Below, one piece after another: positions 7,151 to 17,082 of a DNA stretch of 32,707 nt. Source of the stretch: Acidobacteriota bacterium (GTDB lineage Bacteria > Acidobacteriota > JAAYUB01); NCBI GenBank assembly GCA_018001935.1, contig JAGNHB010000062.1, positions 1,091 through 33,797 of the forward strand, read 5' to 3'. Numbering within the stretch: the stretch's first letter is position 1; each line of letters opens with the position of its first letter. The translations under genes and the position numbers were made by a program. The notes below the pieces were generated by a model, which saw nothing but the letters and a program-made list of their open reading frames with translations, ran no database searches and was not told the origin of the DNA.

Positions 7151-8395
7151 ATGCCCAAGGTCGCGCTCGTCCTGGTGATCCTCGTCCTCGCGGCCGCCAT
7201 CGCCATTTCCCTGGCCCTGGTCCAGAAAAAGCCGTCCGTCGCCGCACCGCCGAAACCCTATGTCCGGGCTGAATCGAAGGAGATCCAGGCTTTTTACAAA
7301 CCCTACGCGGAGTTCATGCCCCGGACCCCGCCGGAGCTGCTGCCGTTTCTGGCGCGGCTGGAGGCCGGGACCGGCCTGAAGCGGACCCTCCGGAATTTCC
7401 CCACGGACCGGGAGTCCCTGAAGAAGGCGGCCGCGGCCTTCGCCGCCGCGGCCCGGGAGGTCTTCCAGGCGGAACTCTCGCTCGAGAATCCCCAGGCGGA
7501 GCAGCTGGACCGGTTCATCGACGGACATCTCATCGACGAGCGGTTGAGGCCGTTTTTCAAAGGGGAATCCCTTCGCCCGGACCTGTCGGAGACGGAATCG
7601 GAACAGTATTTCAAAGAAAGGGAGAAGATCCGGATCCCCAACGAACCGTTGCTTTACTACACCATGGGCGCCTTCTGGGGGGAGTGGCTCGTGCAACACC
7701 GGAAAGCGGTCTGGAAGCTCTACCCCCCGCTGAACCCGATTCAGTCATTCCCGGACATGGTCACCACGGGAGCTTCGGTATGTCTGCTCCCCTTCTCCCA
7801 TGTCGTGAAAAAGCTCTCCGATCCGGAAGGGGATCAACTCACGTTCAAGGCCGCCGTTTCGACGACGCAGAAACGGATGTTCCCGCCATACCCGTTGATC
7901 GCCTCACTGGCCGACGTCGAAATATCCGTAACAGACGATCTGCCGGAACAGGTCAGACTGGCAGACTTGGCCGAGAAGGCAGGGGATCACGAAAAGTCGG
8001 TCTCGATGTACACAGAGTACATGAACTCCGACCCGAACTCTCCACGGTTGATGGCTCTTGCCATTGATTGTGCTCAGCAAACTGGCCGAGACGATCTGGT
8101 GGTGGACTGGTCGAAGCGTCTGCTCCGTCTGTCACCCCGTCACCCGAGAGTTTGCCACAACCTGGCCGTCGTGTACTCGAACGCGCCGGGCCGGATGCCG
8201 GAGGCGATCGCCCTCCTGGAAACCGCCCTGAAGGAGGACCCGCAGTACGGCATGGCCCACTACACCCTCGCCTCGTGCCTGGCCGAGACCGGCCGGTTCC
8301 CCGAGGCCCGAACCCACCTCGTATGGGTGATCGAGCACGATTCCGCGCTGAAGCAGCGCGCCGAGGAACTGCTGGCGGCCATCAGGGGGAAGTGA
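7151..8395 (+). CDS. Membrane-anchored TPR protein of unknown function, 414 aa
   Basis: The N-terminus is an uncleaved-looking signal anchor, with a hydrophobic stretch at about residues 4-24 (VALVLVILVLAAAIAISLAL). The remainder would face the periplasm. After a unique region (about 40-260), the C-terminal third carries TPR-like pairs: EKAGDHEKSVSMYTEYMNSDP, VVDWSKRLLRLSPRHP, MPEAIALLETALKEDP and LAETGRFPEARTHLVWVIEHD. ATG at 7151 follows AGGAGG at 7139-7144. A segment around 7860-8130 uses less GC-biased third positions than neighbouring genes, which could reflect transfer or weak constraint. No specific function is recognisable; a scaffold or assembly role is a guess from the TPRs. Confidence 0.75.
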   Translation: MPKVALVLVILVLAAAIAISLALVQKKPSVAAPPKPYVRAESKEIQAFYKPYAEFMPRTPPELLPFLARLEAGTGLKRTLRNFPTDRESLKKAAAAFAAAAREVFQAELSLENPQAEQLDRFIDGHLIDERLRPFFKGESLRPDLSETESEQYFKEREKIRIPNEPLLYYTMGAFWGEWLVQHRKAVWKLYPPLNPIQSFPDMVTTGASVCLLPFSHVVKKLSDPEGDQLTFKAAVSTTQKRMFPPYPLIASLADVEISVTDDLPEQVRLADLAEKAGDHEKSVSMYTEYMNSDPNSPRLMALAIDCAQQTGRDDLVVDWSKRLLRLSPRHPRVCHNLAVVYSNAPGRMPEAIALLETALKEDPQYGMAHYTLASCLAETGRFPEARTHLVWVIEHDSALKQRAEELLAAIRGK

Positions 8396-8459
8396 ACTGT
8401 CCGGTATGTGGTCGGGTAACGCCCCTTCCCGGCGGGCCGGGTCGCCGGCCACGGTCGTG

Positions 8460-8476
8460 GGACCCCTGCGGGGTCC
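8460..8476. other. GGACCCC/GGGGTCC hairpin between convergent genes
   Basis: A perfect 7-bp stem (GGACCCC, TGC loop, GGGGTCC) lies in the 153-bp gap between the rightward TPR gene and the leftward YciI-like gene. There is no T-run on either side, so it is not a standard intrinsic terminator. It may still stall transcription at this convergent junction. Confidence 0.4.
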
Positions 8477-8548
8477 GGGATCGTCCCCGGCTCACCCTCA
8501 CCCCGGATTGGCGCCCGGGGCTATTCACCGGCTCCCTGCGGGACCGGG

Positions 8549-8833
8549 TCACCCCAGAAGGTAGCCGTTGGCGGCGTTGGCCTCGATGAGTTCGCGGACT
8601 TCGAAGGTCTCGAAGCCCTCGGCGACGAAGGGGTCCTGGCGGGCGAGGTGATCGGCCTCCTCGGTGGAACCCGCGCGGACGGCCACCATGCCGCCCCCGC
8701 CGTCCGCGAAGGGGCCGCAGAGGGCGAGCCGGCCGTCCCGTTCCAGCCCCCGCAAGTGCTCCACGTGGCGCCGGATCACCTCCGGCGTGAAAGGCCTGGT
8801 TTGCTTGAGGAAGATCACGTAGGTTCGGGTCAT
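8549..8833 (-). CDS. YciI-like protein, 94 aa
   Basis: This resembles the YciI/YCII fold, a small dimeric ferredoxin-like alpha/beta domain of mostly unknown function. Visible pattern: MTRTYVIFLKQTRPFT, then IRRHVEHLRGLERDGRLALCGPF with the conserved-type His23, GGGMVAVRAGSTEEADHLARQDPF, and a C-terminal strand-helix FETFEVRELIEA. The ATG at 8833 is preferred over the longer reading from 8914 because the family begins with the first beta strand here; a GAGG lies upstream. Single gene, convergent with the TPR gene and divergent from EF-G. Cytoplasmic. No substrate can be assigned. Confidence 0.85.
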   Translation of the reverse strand: MTRTYVIFLKQTRPFTPEVIRRHVEHLRGLERDGRLALCGPFADGGGGMVAVRAGSTEEADHLARQDPFVAEGFETFEVRELIEANAANGYLLG

Positions 8834-8923
8834 GGCTGCCTCGAGGAACGGGATGTCGAAGCGTGATCCTGCCACGGGGCGCCCGAGGACGCAAGGCTTT
8901 TCCCGGTGCGCCATGGTTACCCC

Positions 8924-9066
8924 CGGATCGGACCGATCGGTCGGATTTGACCGATCCGACGGAGGGCACCCTCTCCGGACCTAAAGCCTAAACCCCTACA
9001 GCCTAAATCCCTTGTCCGACTGCGATAGCGATACCGATACCGATACCGATACCGATACCGATGGGG
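8924..9066. repeat. Repeat cluster: GATCGG inverted repeat, TCCGGACCTA element copy 2, CCGATA hexamers
   Basis: Three neighbouring elements fill most of the 309-bp gap between the YciI-like gene and EF-G. CGGATCGG (about 8924-8931) and CCGATCCG (8951-8958) form an inverted repeat. TCCGGACCTAAAGCCTAAA starts at 8974 and continues with CTACAGCCTAAA. Eight hexamers of the form (G/C)CGATA run from 9022 to 9066. The hexamers are the reverse complement type of those after rpoD (14773-14970). Confidence 0.85.
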
Positions 9067-9093
9067 GGAGCGGGGAACACGCTGGATTAGCGC

Positions 9094-9122
9094 GTGACAC
9101 CGGGGGCTTTTTGGTGTAGATT
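9094..9122 (+). promoter_or_regulatory. Sigma70-type promoter for the EF-G gene
   Basis: GTGACA (9094-9099, five of six matches to TTGACA) and TAGATT (9117-9122) are separated by exactly 17 bp. Transcription would start near 9129, leaving a leader of about 14 nt with a weak GGGGGA before the ATG at 9143. Confidence 0.55.
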
Positions 9123-9142
9123 AAAGGCTTTGGGGGATAGTC

Positions 9143-11182
9143 ATGAGCACGCGCGCCCAGCTCGAAAAAACCCGGAACATCGGCATCATCGCCCACATTG
9201 ACGCGGGGAAGACCACCGTCACCGAGCGGGTCCTCTACTACGCCGGCAAGATCCACCGCATGGGGGAGGTCCACGACGGGACCGCCACCATGGACTGGAT
9301 GCTCCAGGAGCAGCAGCGCGGCATCACCATCACCTCCGCCGTCACCAGCTTCGAGTGGGACGGCCACGACATCCACCTGATCGACACCCCGGGCCACGTG
9401 GACTTCTCCATCGAGGTGGAGCGGTCCCTCCGCGTCCTGGACGGCGCCGTGGTGGTCTTCTGCGGCGTGGGCGGCGTGCAGCCGCAGTCCGAGACCGTGT
9501 GGCACCAGGCCGACAAGCACCGGGTGCCGCGCCTGGCCTTCGTCAACAAGATGGACCGCCCCGGGGCCGACTTCTTCGCCGTGGTGGAGCAGATCCGGAA
9601 GAAGCTGGGCGCCGTGCCCCTCCCGCTGGAAATCCCCATTCTCGAGCGCGACACCTTCGTCGGCGTGGTGGACCTGGTCACCCACAAGGCCTACCGGTGG
9701 GACGAGGGGTCCCTGGGGGCCGAGGTCCTGGAAAGCCCCGTCCCCGAGGCCATGGAAGAGGAGGTCCGCCTGCACCGCGACCACCTGGTGGAGACCCTGG
9801 CGAACGTGGACGACGGCATCGCGGAAAAGTACCTCGAGGGGGTCACCCCGGAAATCCCCGAACTCAACCGGGCGATTCGCCGCTGCACCCTGGACATCCG
9901 GCTCGTCCCGGTGCTCTGCGGCGCCGCCCTGCGCAACCGGGGCGTGCAGCCGCTGCTCGGCGCCGTCTGCCGGTACCTCCCCTCGCCCCTCGACCTGCCC
10001 CCGGTCACCGGGCGGCACCCCGACACCGGCCAGGCGGAAGTCCGCCACCCCGACGACAAGGAGCCCCTGGCCGCCCTGGTCTACAAGGTGATGATGGAAG
10101 AGGGCCGGCGCATGAGCTTCGTCCGGGTCTACTCCGGGGTATTGACGGTCGGCGAGGAGGTCTACCTCCCGGCGCGCCGCGAGAAGGAGCGCGTGGCGAG
10201 GATCTTCCTCATGCACGCCAACAAGCGGACCCGCCTGGAAAAAATCGGTGCGGGGAACATCGTGGCCGTCATGGGCCTCAAGTCAGCTGCCACCGGCGAG
10301 ACCCTGTGCGACGAGGATCACCCCCTGCTCCTGGAACGTATCGACGCCTGCGAGCCCGTCATCTCCATGGCGGTCGAACCCCGCCGGAACGCCGACCTGG
10401 ACAAGATGCAGGCCACCCTGCACAAGATGAGCGACGAGGACCCCACCTTCTCGGTGAAGGAGGACCCCGACACCGGCCAGACCATCATCTCCGGGATGGG
10501 GGAACTCCACCTCGAGGTGATCGTGGACCGGCTGAAGACCGAGTACGAGCTGGAGGTCTCGGTGGGCCGCCCCCAGGTGGTCTACCGCGAGACGGTGGGC
10601 GACGTCGCCGAGGGGACGGGCACCTTCGAACACGAGGTGGCCGGCAAGGACCAGTACGCCCAGGTCCGCCTGCAGGTGGAACCCCTGCCCCGCGGGACCG
10701 GGAACCGCTTCGAGGGCTTCGAACAGCTGGACGGGATGCCCCCGCTGTTCCGGGACGCCGTCGAAGCCGGCCTGCGGGACGCCTGTTTCGGGGGCGTGAT
10801 CATGGGTTACCCCCTCGTGGATTTGCGGATCACCGTGCAGGAGGTGGGGACCCGCGAGGGCCAATCCACCGAGGTGGCCCTCAAGGCCGCCGCCATGCAC
10901 GCGCTGTTCAAGGCCGTCCAGCAGGCCTCCCCATCCCTCCTCGAGCCCGTCATGGCGGTGGAGTGCGTGGTCCCGGAGGAGTACCTGGGCGGGGTCGTGG
11001 GCGACCTCGGCGCCCGCGGCGGGCAGGTCCAGGGCATCACGCCGCGGGGCAGCATCTCCGCCATCGACGCGCACGTACCCCTCTCCAGCATGTTCGGGTA
11101 CGCCCGCGCCATCCGGACCCTCACCCAGGGCCGCGGTGTCTTCTCCATGCAGTTCTCCCACTTCGAGGCCGCCAGCGCCTGA
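9143..11182 (+). CDS. Elongation factor G family GTPase (paralogue type), 679 aa
   Basis: This is a translational GTPase of the EF-G family, which acts in ribosomal translocation and, for some paralogues, ribosome recycling. GTPase motifs are intact: AHIDAGKTT at 17-25, RGITITSA at 59-66, DTPGH at 81-85 and NKMD at 135-138. Domains II to V follow, with GMGELHLEV in domain III and a normal EF-G C-terminus. The length is slightly under the usual 690-700. It is not next to rpsL, rpsG or tuf, where the housekeeping fusA normally sits. This suggests an EF-G2-like paralogue, which is inference. It has its own promoter and is not obviously in an operon with dnaG, which also has a promoter 17 bp after its stop. 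No tetracycline-protection signature was recognised. Confidence 0.9.
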   Translation: MSTRAQLEKTRNIGIIAHIDAGKTTVTERVLYYAGKIHRMGEVHDGTATMDWMLQEQQRGITITSAVTSFEWDGHDIHLIDTPGHVDFSIEVERSLRVLDGAVVVFCGVGGVQPQSETVWHQADKHRVPRLAFVNKMDRPGADFFAVVEQIRKKLGAVPLPLEIPILERDTFVGVVDLVTHKAYRWDEGSLGAEVLESPVPEAMEEEVRLHRDHLVETLANVDDGIAEKYLEGVTPEIPELNRAIRRCTLDIRLVPVLCGAALRNRGVQPLLGAVCRYLPSPLDLPPVTGRHPDTGQAEVRHPDDKEPLAALVYKVMMEEGRRMSFVRVYSGVLTVGEEVYLPARREKERVARIFLMHANKRTRLEKIGAGNIVAVMGLKSAATGETLCDEDHPLLLERIDACEPVISMAVEPRRNADLDKMQATLHKMSDEDPTFSVKEDPDTGQTIISGMGELHLEVIVDRLKTEYELEVSVGRPQVVYRETVGDVAEGTGTFEHEVAGKDQYAQVRLQVEPLPRGTGNRFEGFEQLDGMPPLFRDAVEAGLRDACFGGVIMGYPLVDLRITVQEVGTREGQSTEVALKAAAMHALFKAVQQASPSLLEPVMAVECVVPEEYLGGVVGDLGARGGQVQGITPRGSISAIDAHVPLSSMFGYARAIRTLTQGRGVFSMQFSHFEAASA

Positions 11183-11198
11183 CCCTTAAGATTTTCTT

Positions 11199-11226
11199 TT
11201 GAATTTCACCCCGCCTGATGTAGAAT
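11199..11226 (+). promoter_or_regulatory. Sigma70-type promoter for dnaG-rpoD
   Basis: TTGAAT (11199-11204) and TAGAAT (11221-11226) are separated by 16 bp in a locally AT-rich stretch. Transcription would start near 11233, so a start codon at 11234 would be leaderless. This favours GTG 11252 or ATG 11255 as the dnaG start. Confidence 0.65.
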
Positions 11227-11254
11227 ATCTAATTTGTATTCGCCGGCGGTCGTG

Positions 11255-13009
11255 ATGAAGATACCGTCAACATTCATCCAGGAGCTCAAGAGCGCCCTGA
11301 ACATCGTCGAGGTGGCCGGACAGTACATGAAGGTGGTCCGGAAGGGAAGGAACTACTTCGCGCTCTGCCCGTTCCACGGCGAGAAAACCCCCAGCTTCTC
11401 CCTCAACGAACAGCTCCAGATCTTCCACTGCTTCGGGTGCGGCAAGGGTGGGGACGTCATCACGCTGTACATGGAACTGGAGCACCTCTCCTACCCCGAC
11501 GCCGTCCTCCAGCTGGCCGAGCGGGCCCACCTCAAGGTCCCCCGCGAGTCCCCCGACGAGGAGAAATCCTACAACGAGCGAAAGTTCCTCTACACGGTCA
11601 TGGAGGAGGCGGCCCGCTTCTACCGGCAATCCCTGGAGTCGGAGCGCGGGGGGCCCGGCCGCGAGTACCTCGAACGGCGGCGCATCGGGGGCGACACCAT
11701 CGAGGCCTTCGGGATCGGCTACGCACCGGGGGACGGTTTCCACCTGGTCAGCTACCTCCGCGGGCTCGGCATGTCGGAAAAACACCTGCTGGACGCCGGG
11801 GTGGCGCGCCGCTCCGAGCGGACCGACCGCCTCTACGACTACTTCCGCGACCGGGTGATCGTCCCCATCCGCGACCACCAGGGGCGCATCGTGGCCTTCG
11901 GTGGCCGCATCCTGGGCGAGGGGGAGCCCAAGTACCTCAACTCCCAGGAGACGCCCGTCTACCGCAAGGGCGACCACCTCTTCGGCCTGAACCTGGCGGG
12001 CCGGCAGATCCGCGACCGGGACGAGGCCGTGCTGGTGGAGGGTTACTTCGACCTGATCTCCCCCTGGCAGGCCGGGGTCCGCAACGTGGTGGCCTCGCTG
12101 GGGACCAGCCTGACCACCAACCAGGTCAAGCTGCTGGGACGATACACCCGCAACGTGAAAATCTGCCTGGACCCCGACACGGCCGGCGTCACCGCGGCCT
12201 ACCGTTCCGTGGAACTCTTCCTGGAGGGCGATTTCGAGTGCGCGGTCGTCCGGCTGCCCCAGGGCAAGGACCCTGACGTCTTCGTCCGGGAGCAGGGCGC
12301 CGACGGGTTCCACCGGCTCGTGGCCGACGCGCTGCCCTTCCTGGAGTTCGTGTACCGGCGGGGCCGCGAGGGGATGGGCGCGGAGCCCACCGTCAAGCAG
12401 AAGGCCCGGCTGCTGGAGAACCTCTTCCCCTTCATCGCCCGGGTGCCCTCCCCCATGGAGCGCTCGCGTCACGTCAGCCTCCTGGCGGGCCGGCTCGAGC
12501 TGGACGAGTCCGCGGTGTTCCGGCAGTTCAACCTCTTCCTGAGGACTCGCAAGATCAACGTGGAGAGCATGGTCCGGTCGTCCGCCCCCGACCTCCTCCC
12601 CGCCGAGCGCGAACTCCTGCACTTTCTCTTCACGTGCCCCGAGCGGGCGGGCCACGTATTTTCAGGTTTCACTGTCACATTCGATGGACTGACCACATCC
12701 AATATATTGCGGCGGGCCGCGGAACTGGCCGCGGCCGACGGCAAACTGGACCTGGCGGCGCTCGAGGCCTCCCTGACGGAGGAGGACCGTCTCCTGGTCC
12801 ACCGCGTGCTCTCGAAGGGCGACACGGTCGTCCTGGAGGACGAGGCCCGGAACTGCCTGGGCGCCCTGTCCGCCCGGCTGCTCGGAAAGCGGCGCCAGGA
12901 GATCCAGGCGGCCATCCGGGACGCGGAGGCGGCGGGGGACCGGGAGCGGTGCCGGACCCTCATCCAGGAGCGCCGCGACCTGGAAGCGCAGATCAAAACC
13001 CACGCATAG
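11255..13009 (+). CDS. dnaG: DNA primase DnaG, 584 aa
   Basis: DnaG synthesises RNA primers for replication and works with the replicative helicase. The N-terminal zinc domain has C38-x2-H41 and C59-x2-C62 (CPFH...CFGC). The catalytic core includes GIGYAP and FRDRVIVPIRDHQGRIVAFGGR. The TOPRIM domain shows VLVEGYFDLI and ICLDPDTAG, which supply the acidic metal-binding residues. A helicase-interacting C-terminal region follows. The start is uncertain among TTG 11234, GTG 11252 and ATG 11255; the promoter position and the family's usual N-terminus favour 11255. rpoD follows immediately, the conserved macromolecular synthesis pairing, here without rpsU. Confidence 0.97.
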   Translation: MKIPSTFIQELKSALNIVEVAGQYMKVVRKGRNYFALCPFHGEKTPSFSLNEQLQIFHCFGCGKGGDVITLYMELEHLSYPDAVLQLAERAHLKVPRESPDEEKSYNERKFLYTVMEEAARFYRQSLESERGGPGREYLERRRIGGDTIEAFGIGYAPGDGFHLVSYLRGLGMSEKHLLDAGVARRSERTDRLYDYFRDRVIVPIRDHQGRIVAFGGRILGEGEPKYLNSQETPVYRKGDHLFGLNLAGRQIRDRDEAVLVEGYFDLISPWQAGVRNVVASLGTSLTTNQVKLLGRYTRNVKICLDPDTAGVTAAYRSVELFLEGDFECAVVRLPQGKDPDVFVREQGADGFHRLVADALPFLEFVYRRGREGMGAEPTVKQKARLLENLFPFIARVPSPMERSRHVSLLAGRLELDESAVFRQFNLFLRTRKINVESMVRSSAPDLLPAERELLHFLFTCPERAGHVFSGFTVTFDGLTTSNILRRAAELAAADGKLDLAALEASLTEEDRLLVHRVLSKGDTVVLEDEARNCLGALSARLLGKRRQEIQAAIRDAEAAGDRERCRTLIQERRDLEAQIKTHA

Positions 13010-13018
13010 GAGGCCGGC

Positions 13019-14695
<1,677 letters not shown>

Positions 14696-14698
<3 letters not shown>

Positions 14699-14762
14699 GA
14701 AGGCTGTTAGGCTGAAGGTTGTTAGGCTGAAGGCTGTTAGGCTGTTAGGCTGTAGGTCCGGA
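14696..14762. repeat. TAGGCTGAAGGTTGT 15-bp repeat beginning at the rpoD stop codon
   Basis: Reading in the rpoD frame, TAG-GAA-GGC-TGT is followed by TAG-GCT-GAA-GGT-TGT and TAG-GCT-GAA-GGC-TGT, then shortened TTAGGCTG copies. It ends in TAGGTCCGGA (about 14753-14762), the inverted form of the dispersed TCCGGACCTA element. The same 15-bp unit, in the same phase to a TAG stop, ends the convergent gene at 15448. Confidence 0.85.
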
Positions 14763-14772
14763 GGGGTTCCCA

Positions 14773-14970
14773 TCGGGGTCGGTATCGGGGTCGGTATCGG
14801 GGTCGGTATCGGTATCGGGGTCGGTATCGCAATCGCGGTCGCAATCGCGGTCGCAATCGCGGTCGCAATCGCGGTCGCAATCGCGGTCGCAATCGCAGCC
14901 ACCATCACCATCACCATCGCAGTCGCAATCGCAATCGCAGTCGCAATCGCAGTCGTGGTCGCGGTCGCGC
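14773..14970. repeat. TCGNNN hexamer tandem array
   Basis: About 33 hexamers of the form TCGNNN run through this stretch. First TCGGGG and TCGGTA alternate, then TCGCAA and TCGCGG alternate, then TCGCAG and TCGCAA. A short ACCATC run interrupts near 14897-14914. On the minus strand the hexamers read as Asp-X dipeptides, which creates an open but implausible frame. The compositional shift from block to block suggests serial local expansions. Confidence 0.9.
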
Positions 14971-15060
14971 GGGAACACGGTCACTGCCGGGATTGGCGGC
15001 CCCCCTGGCGACGACAGCCCGCAACCCGCGATCGTCTCCCCTCCTTGTGTGTACGCGGCG

Positions 15061-15160
15061 AAGGCTGCCGGAGCGCCGCGGGCACTGCCTTGTGGAGTGC
15101 GGCGCGAAGGCTGCCGGAGCGCCGCTTTGATCGCGCCGCGCAGGCTGCCGGAGCGGCGCG
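15061..15160. repeat. GGCTGCCGGAGCGCCGC repeat, three copies
   Basis: AAGGCTGCCGGAGCGCCGC occurs at 15061-15079 and 15107-15125. A variant, CAGGCTGCCGGAGCGGCGCG, is at 15141-15160. The unit is GC-rich and partly self-complementary (GGCGC/GCGCC). Confidence 0.8.
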
Positions 15161-15207
15161 GCCCTGACGCAACCCGCGCGTCTTCAGGAATATGAATCAC
15201 AGGCGCG

Positions 15208-15260
15208 AAGGGACAAAGGGACAAAGGGACCAAAAGGACCAAAAGGACCAAAGGGACAGG
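15208..15260. repeat. GGGACAAA / AAAAGGACC short repeat
   Basis: Two GGGACAAA copies are followed by GGGACC and three AAAAGGACC-type copies, ending in AAAGGGACAGG. It is purine-rich on the plus strand and belongs to the repeat block between rpoD and the convergent secreted-protein gene. Confidence 0.8.
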
Positions 15261-15319
15261 CTGAGCCGACGCAACGAACGGCGCTGGCGGGGCATGCCAC
15301 ACGAGCAGGCGCTAGAGCG

Positions 15320-15454
15320 CCTTCAGCCTATCAACCTTCAGCCTATCTACCTTCAGCCTATCTACCTTCAGCCTATCTACCTTCAGCCTGTCAACCTTCA
15401 GCCTATCAACCTTCAGCCTATCAACCTTCAGCCTGTCAGCCTTCAGCCTATCTC
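15320..15454. repeat. Nine tandem 15-bp units CCTTCAGCCTATCWA ending on a stop codon
   Basis: Nine units start at 15320 and repeat every 15 bp, with variation only at the last five positions (ATCAA, ATCTA, GTCAA, GTCAG, ATCTC). The ninth unit contains the stop codon of the leftward gene (CTA at 15448-15450, TAG on its strand). In that gene's frame the array reads TAG-GCT-GAA-GGT-TGA, so every unit supplies one or two in-frame stops. It is the same family as the array after rpoD. Confidence 0.92.
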
Positions 15455-16368
15455 GACGCCACCGTGTACCGGATCAGCGTCCCGTCGATGAAGTCGGCGG
15501 TGATCCGCTCCTTTCCCGTTTCGTAGACGCACTGGTGGACCTTGAGGCTCCCTTCCGGGATGTCTTTTTCCGAAACCGGCGTCCCGAGAACGACTTCGAC
15601 GTCTTCCAGGCTCATCCCCTTCTCCAGGTCGGCACTGGCCCGGCTGGGTCGGATCACCTCCCCGACGGGCCCGTCGCCGGCGTTCTGGCGCTCCCGCGGG
15701 TCGCCTTGCTGCTGCCACGGGAAGATCACGTACTCCGACAGGGCCCCCGTGACGGTCTCCACCGTGAGGTCCGACTCGCCCGGCTTGCCGCCGAAGTTGA
15801 GGTTGAAGCGCGAGCCGCCGCGCAGGCGGTTCTCCCGGATCTCGACGGCCTTCTCCCGGCTCGCCTCGTCGGCCTGGGCGCGGCGGCGGTCGTCCTCGCG
15901 CTCCCGCCGCCAGCGGAGATCGTTGAGCTCCGACTTGATCTGGTCCCGCTTGTAGGGGTTGGTCTCGCTGTCCAGGCGCTTCTCCAGATCAGTCTCCCGC
16001 CCCGATTTCGAGCAGGGCGTCCAGCCGACGTAGGGGTTGGCGTCGTCGCCGAAGGTGCCGAAGCCCCCCCCGTCCAACTGGAACTCGATGTGTTTCCCCT
16101 TGACCTTCACCTTGGTGACCGTGGCGGTGTCGCCGTCCTGGATGGCGGCACCGAAACGTTTCAGCCGGCTCCCGTAGCTGCCGTAATCCACCCGTCCCCG
16201 CCCCCCCGGGAGGACCGACACGTCGATGCCGTCGCTGGAACCGGGCATGTCCAGCTTGACGATGACCTTTTTTCCCTCGAAAGCCTCCTGCAGGGCCGAC
16301 TCCGTCTGGGCCTGTGCCGCCGCCAGGGCCGCGGCCGTGAAGAGCGCCACCCCAATCCACCTGTTCAT
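15448..16368 (-). CDS. Secreted protein with BamE/SmpA-like C-terminus, 306 aa
   Basis: A signal peptide is clear at residues 1-20 (NRWIGVALFTAAALAAAQA, then QTE), so the protein is exported. A small domain follows (FEGKKVIVKLDMPGSSDGIDV...), predicted mainly beta. A highly charged helix of about residues 125-185 is probably a coiled coil, containing RREREDDRRRAQADEASREK. The C-terminal segment LEKGMSLEDVEVVLGTPVSE...CVYETGKERITADFIDGTLIRY resembles the BamE/SmpA_OmlA fold, in which GMS-x-x-EV-x-x-x-LG-x-P is typical. Lipobox absent. ATG at 16368 follows GAGGAGGA. A TATAAT-type -10 lies upstream. Role unknown; an envelope-associated function is plausible. Confidence 0.8.
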   Translation of the reverse strand: MNRWIGVALFTAAALAAAQAQTESALQEAFEGKKVIVKLDMPGSSDGIDVSVLPGGRGRVDYGSYGSRLKRFGAAIQDGDTATVTKVKVKGKHIEFQLDGGGFGTFGDDANPYVGWTPCSKSGRETDLEKRLDSETNPYKRDQIKSELNDLRWRREREDDRRRAQADEASREKAVEIRENRLRGGSRFNLNFGGKPGESDLTVETVTGALSEYVIFPWQQQGDPRERQNAGDGPVGEVIRPSRASADLEKGMSLEDVEVVLGTPVSEKDIPEGSLKVHQCVYETGKERITADFIDGTLIRYTVASR

Positions 16369-16397
16369 CGCGTCCTCCTCCTCGGTGTGATGTATCG

Positions 16398-16403
16398 ATT
16401 ATA
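16398..16403 (-). promoter_or_regulatory. TATAAT -10 element upstream of the BamE-like secreted protein
   Basis: A perfect TATAAT on the minus strand lies 30 bp before the ATG. The -35 region is GC-rich and has no good TTGACA match, so the element alone supports the call. Confidence 0.45.
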
Positions 16404-17082
16404 CACCACCCCGGACGGATCGCGGGGCCGACGGCGCCGAACGGGCGGGATTCCCGGCGCACCCGGGTGCGGTTTGCACCGGAGTCGGTGGGGCGCCCCC
16501 ACCCCGTCGGTCGGCCGCCTTGTCCCCTTCCACACCACGGTGAGCACCGCGGGGATACCATCAGCCGGAAAAGGAGCGGGAGATGTCTGTAATGCGTTTT
16601 TTATGTGCTGATTGCTTTCAGAAACGGGGCGAACATTGTTGCCGAATGGCACCTTGACTGATCTCCCACATTGAACCCCTGGCGGGGTTCCTTTGAGCAA
16701 TTTGTTCGCATTGTGGCTACACAGATTGAACTGGCGGGGTTCTCTGGTGCAGAGCGTTCGGGGCACGGCCATACAGATTGAACGCCTGGAGGGAAACTTC
16801 GACGTGGGCCCGAACTTCGCGGCGAATCGTTCGGAGCCGGCCCGGGTCAGACGGGCACGAACGACCCGGGGGACGAGCCCCACGCACCAACCGGCCTTGA
16901 CCAAGGGTTCGTGTGAAGCGCCTTTCTTCCCGCCGTCGTCCCGTCCTAATCCCGCCATCCTCCCGCCCGTGTCCTGCCTTTGTCCCACCCTCGTCTCGCC
17001 TACGTCCCTCCCGCCTCCCGCGTTTCGCTCTCGTCCCTCCCGCGTCCCACCTTCGTCGCGCCAGGATCGTGGCCTCTACCTC
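16404..17082. other. Gene-free stretch with hairpins and pyrimidine-rich low complexity
   Basis: No convincing gene is present. GGTGGGG-CG-CCCCCACC is at about 16487-16504. Three related segments are built around GATTGAAC / GGCGGGGTTC (about 16672-16692, 16722-16742 and 16770-16785), one of which forms the hairpin GAACCCC-TGGC-GGGGTTC. From about 16925 to 17065 the strand is almost all C and T with degenerate CGTCCC(G/T)CC units. A 139-codon open frame across it has repetitive, proline/serine-rich content and no ribosome binding site. Confidence 0.6.

Noticed and set aside
11234..11254. TTG start at 11234 for dnaG
   Set aside because: It coincides with the expected transcription start of the promoter at 11199-11226 and adds residues not typical of the family.
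14745..15302. 185-codon minus-strand open frame with long Asp-Cys/Asp-Arg/Asp-Thr runs
   Set aside because: It is produced by hexamer and 9-10-bp tandem repeats and has no ribosome binding site or domain; the frame exists only because TCGNNN lacks stops on that strand.
15320..15454. Possible CRISPR array
   Set aside because: The 15-bp units are contiguous with no spacers; no cas genes are near. The same holds for the 103-bp and hexamer arrays.
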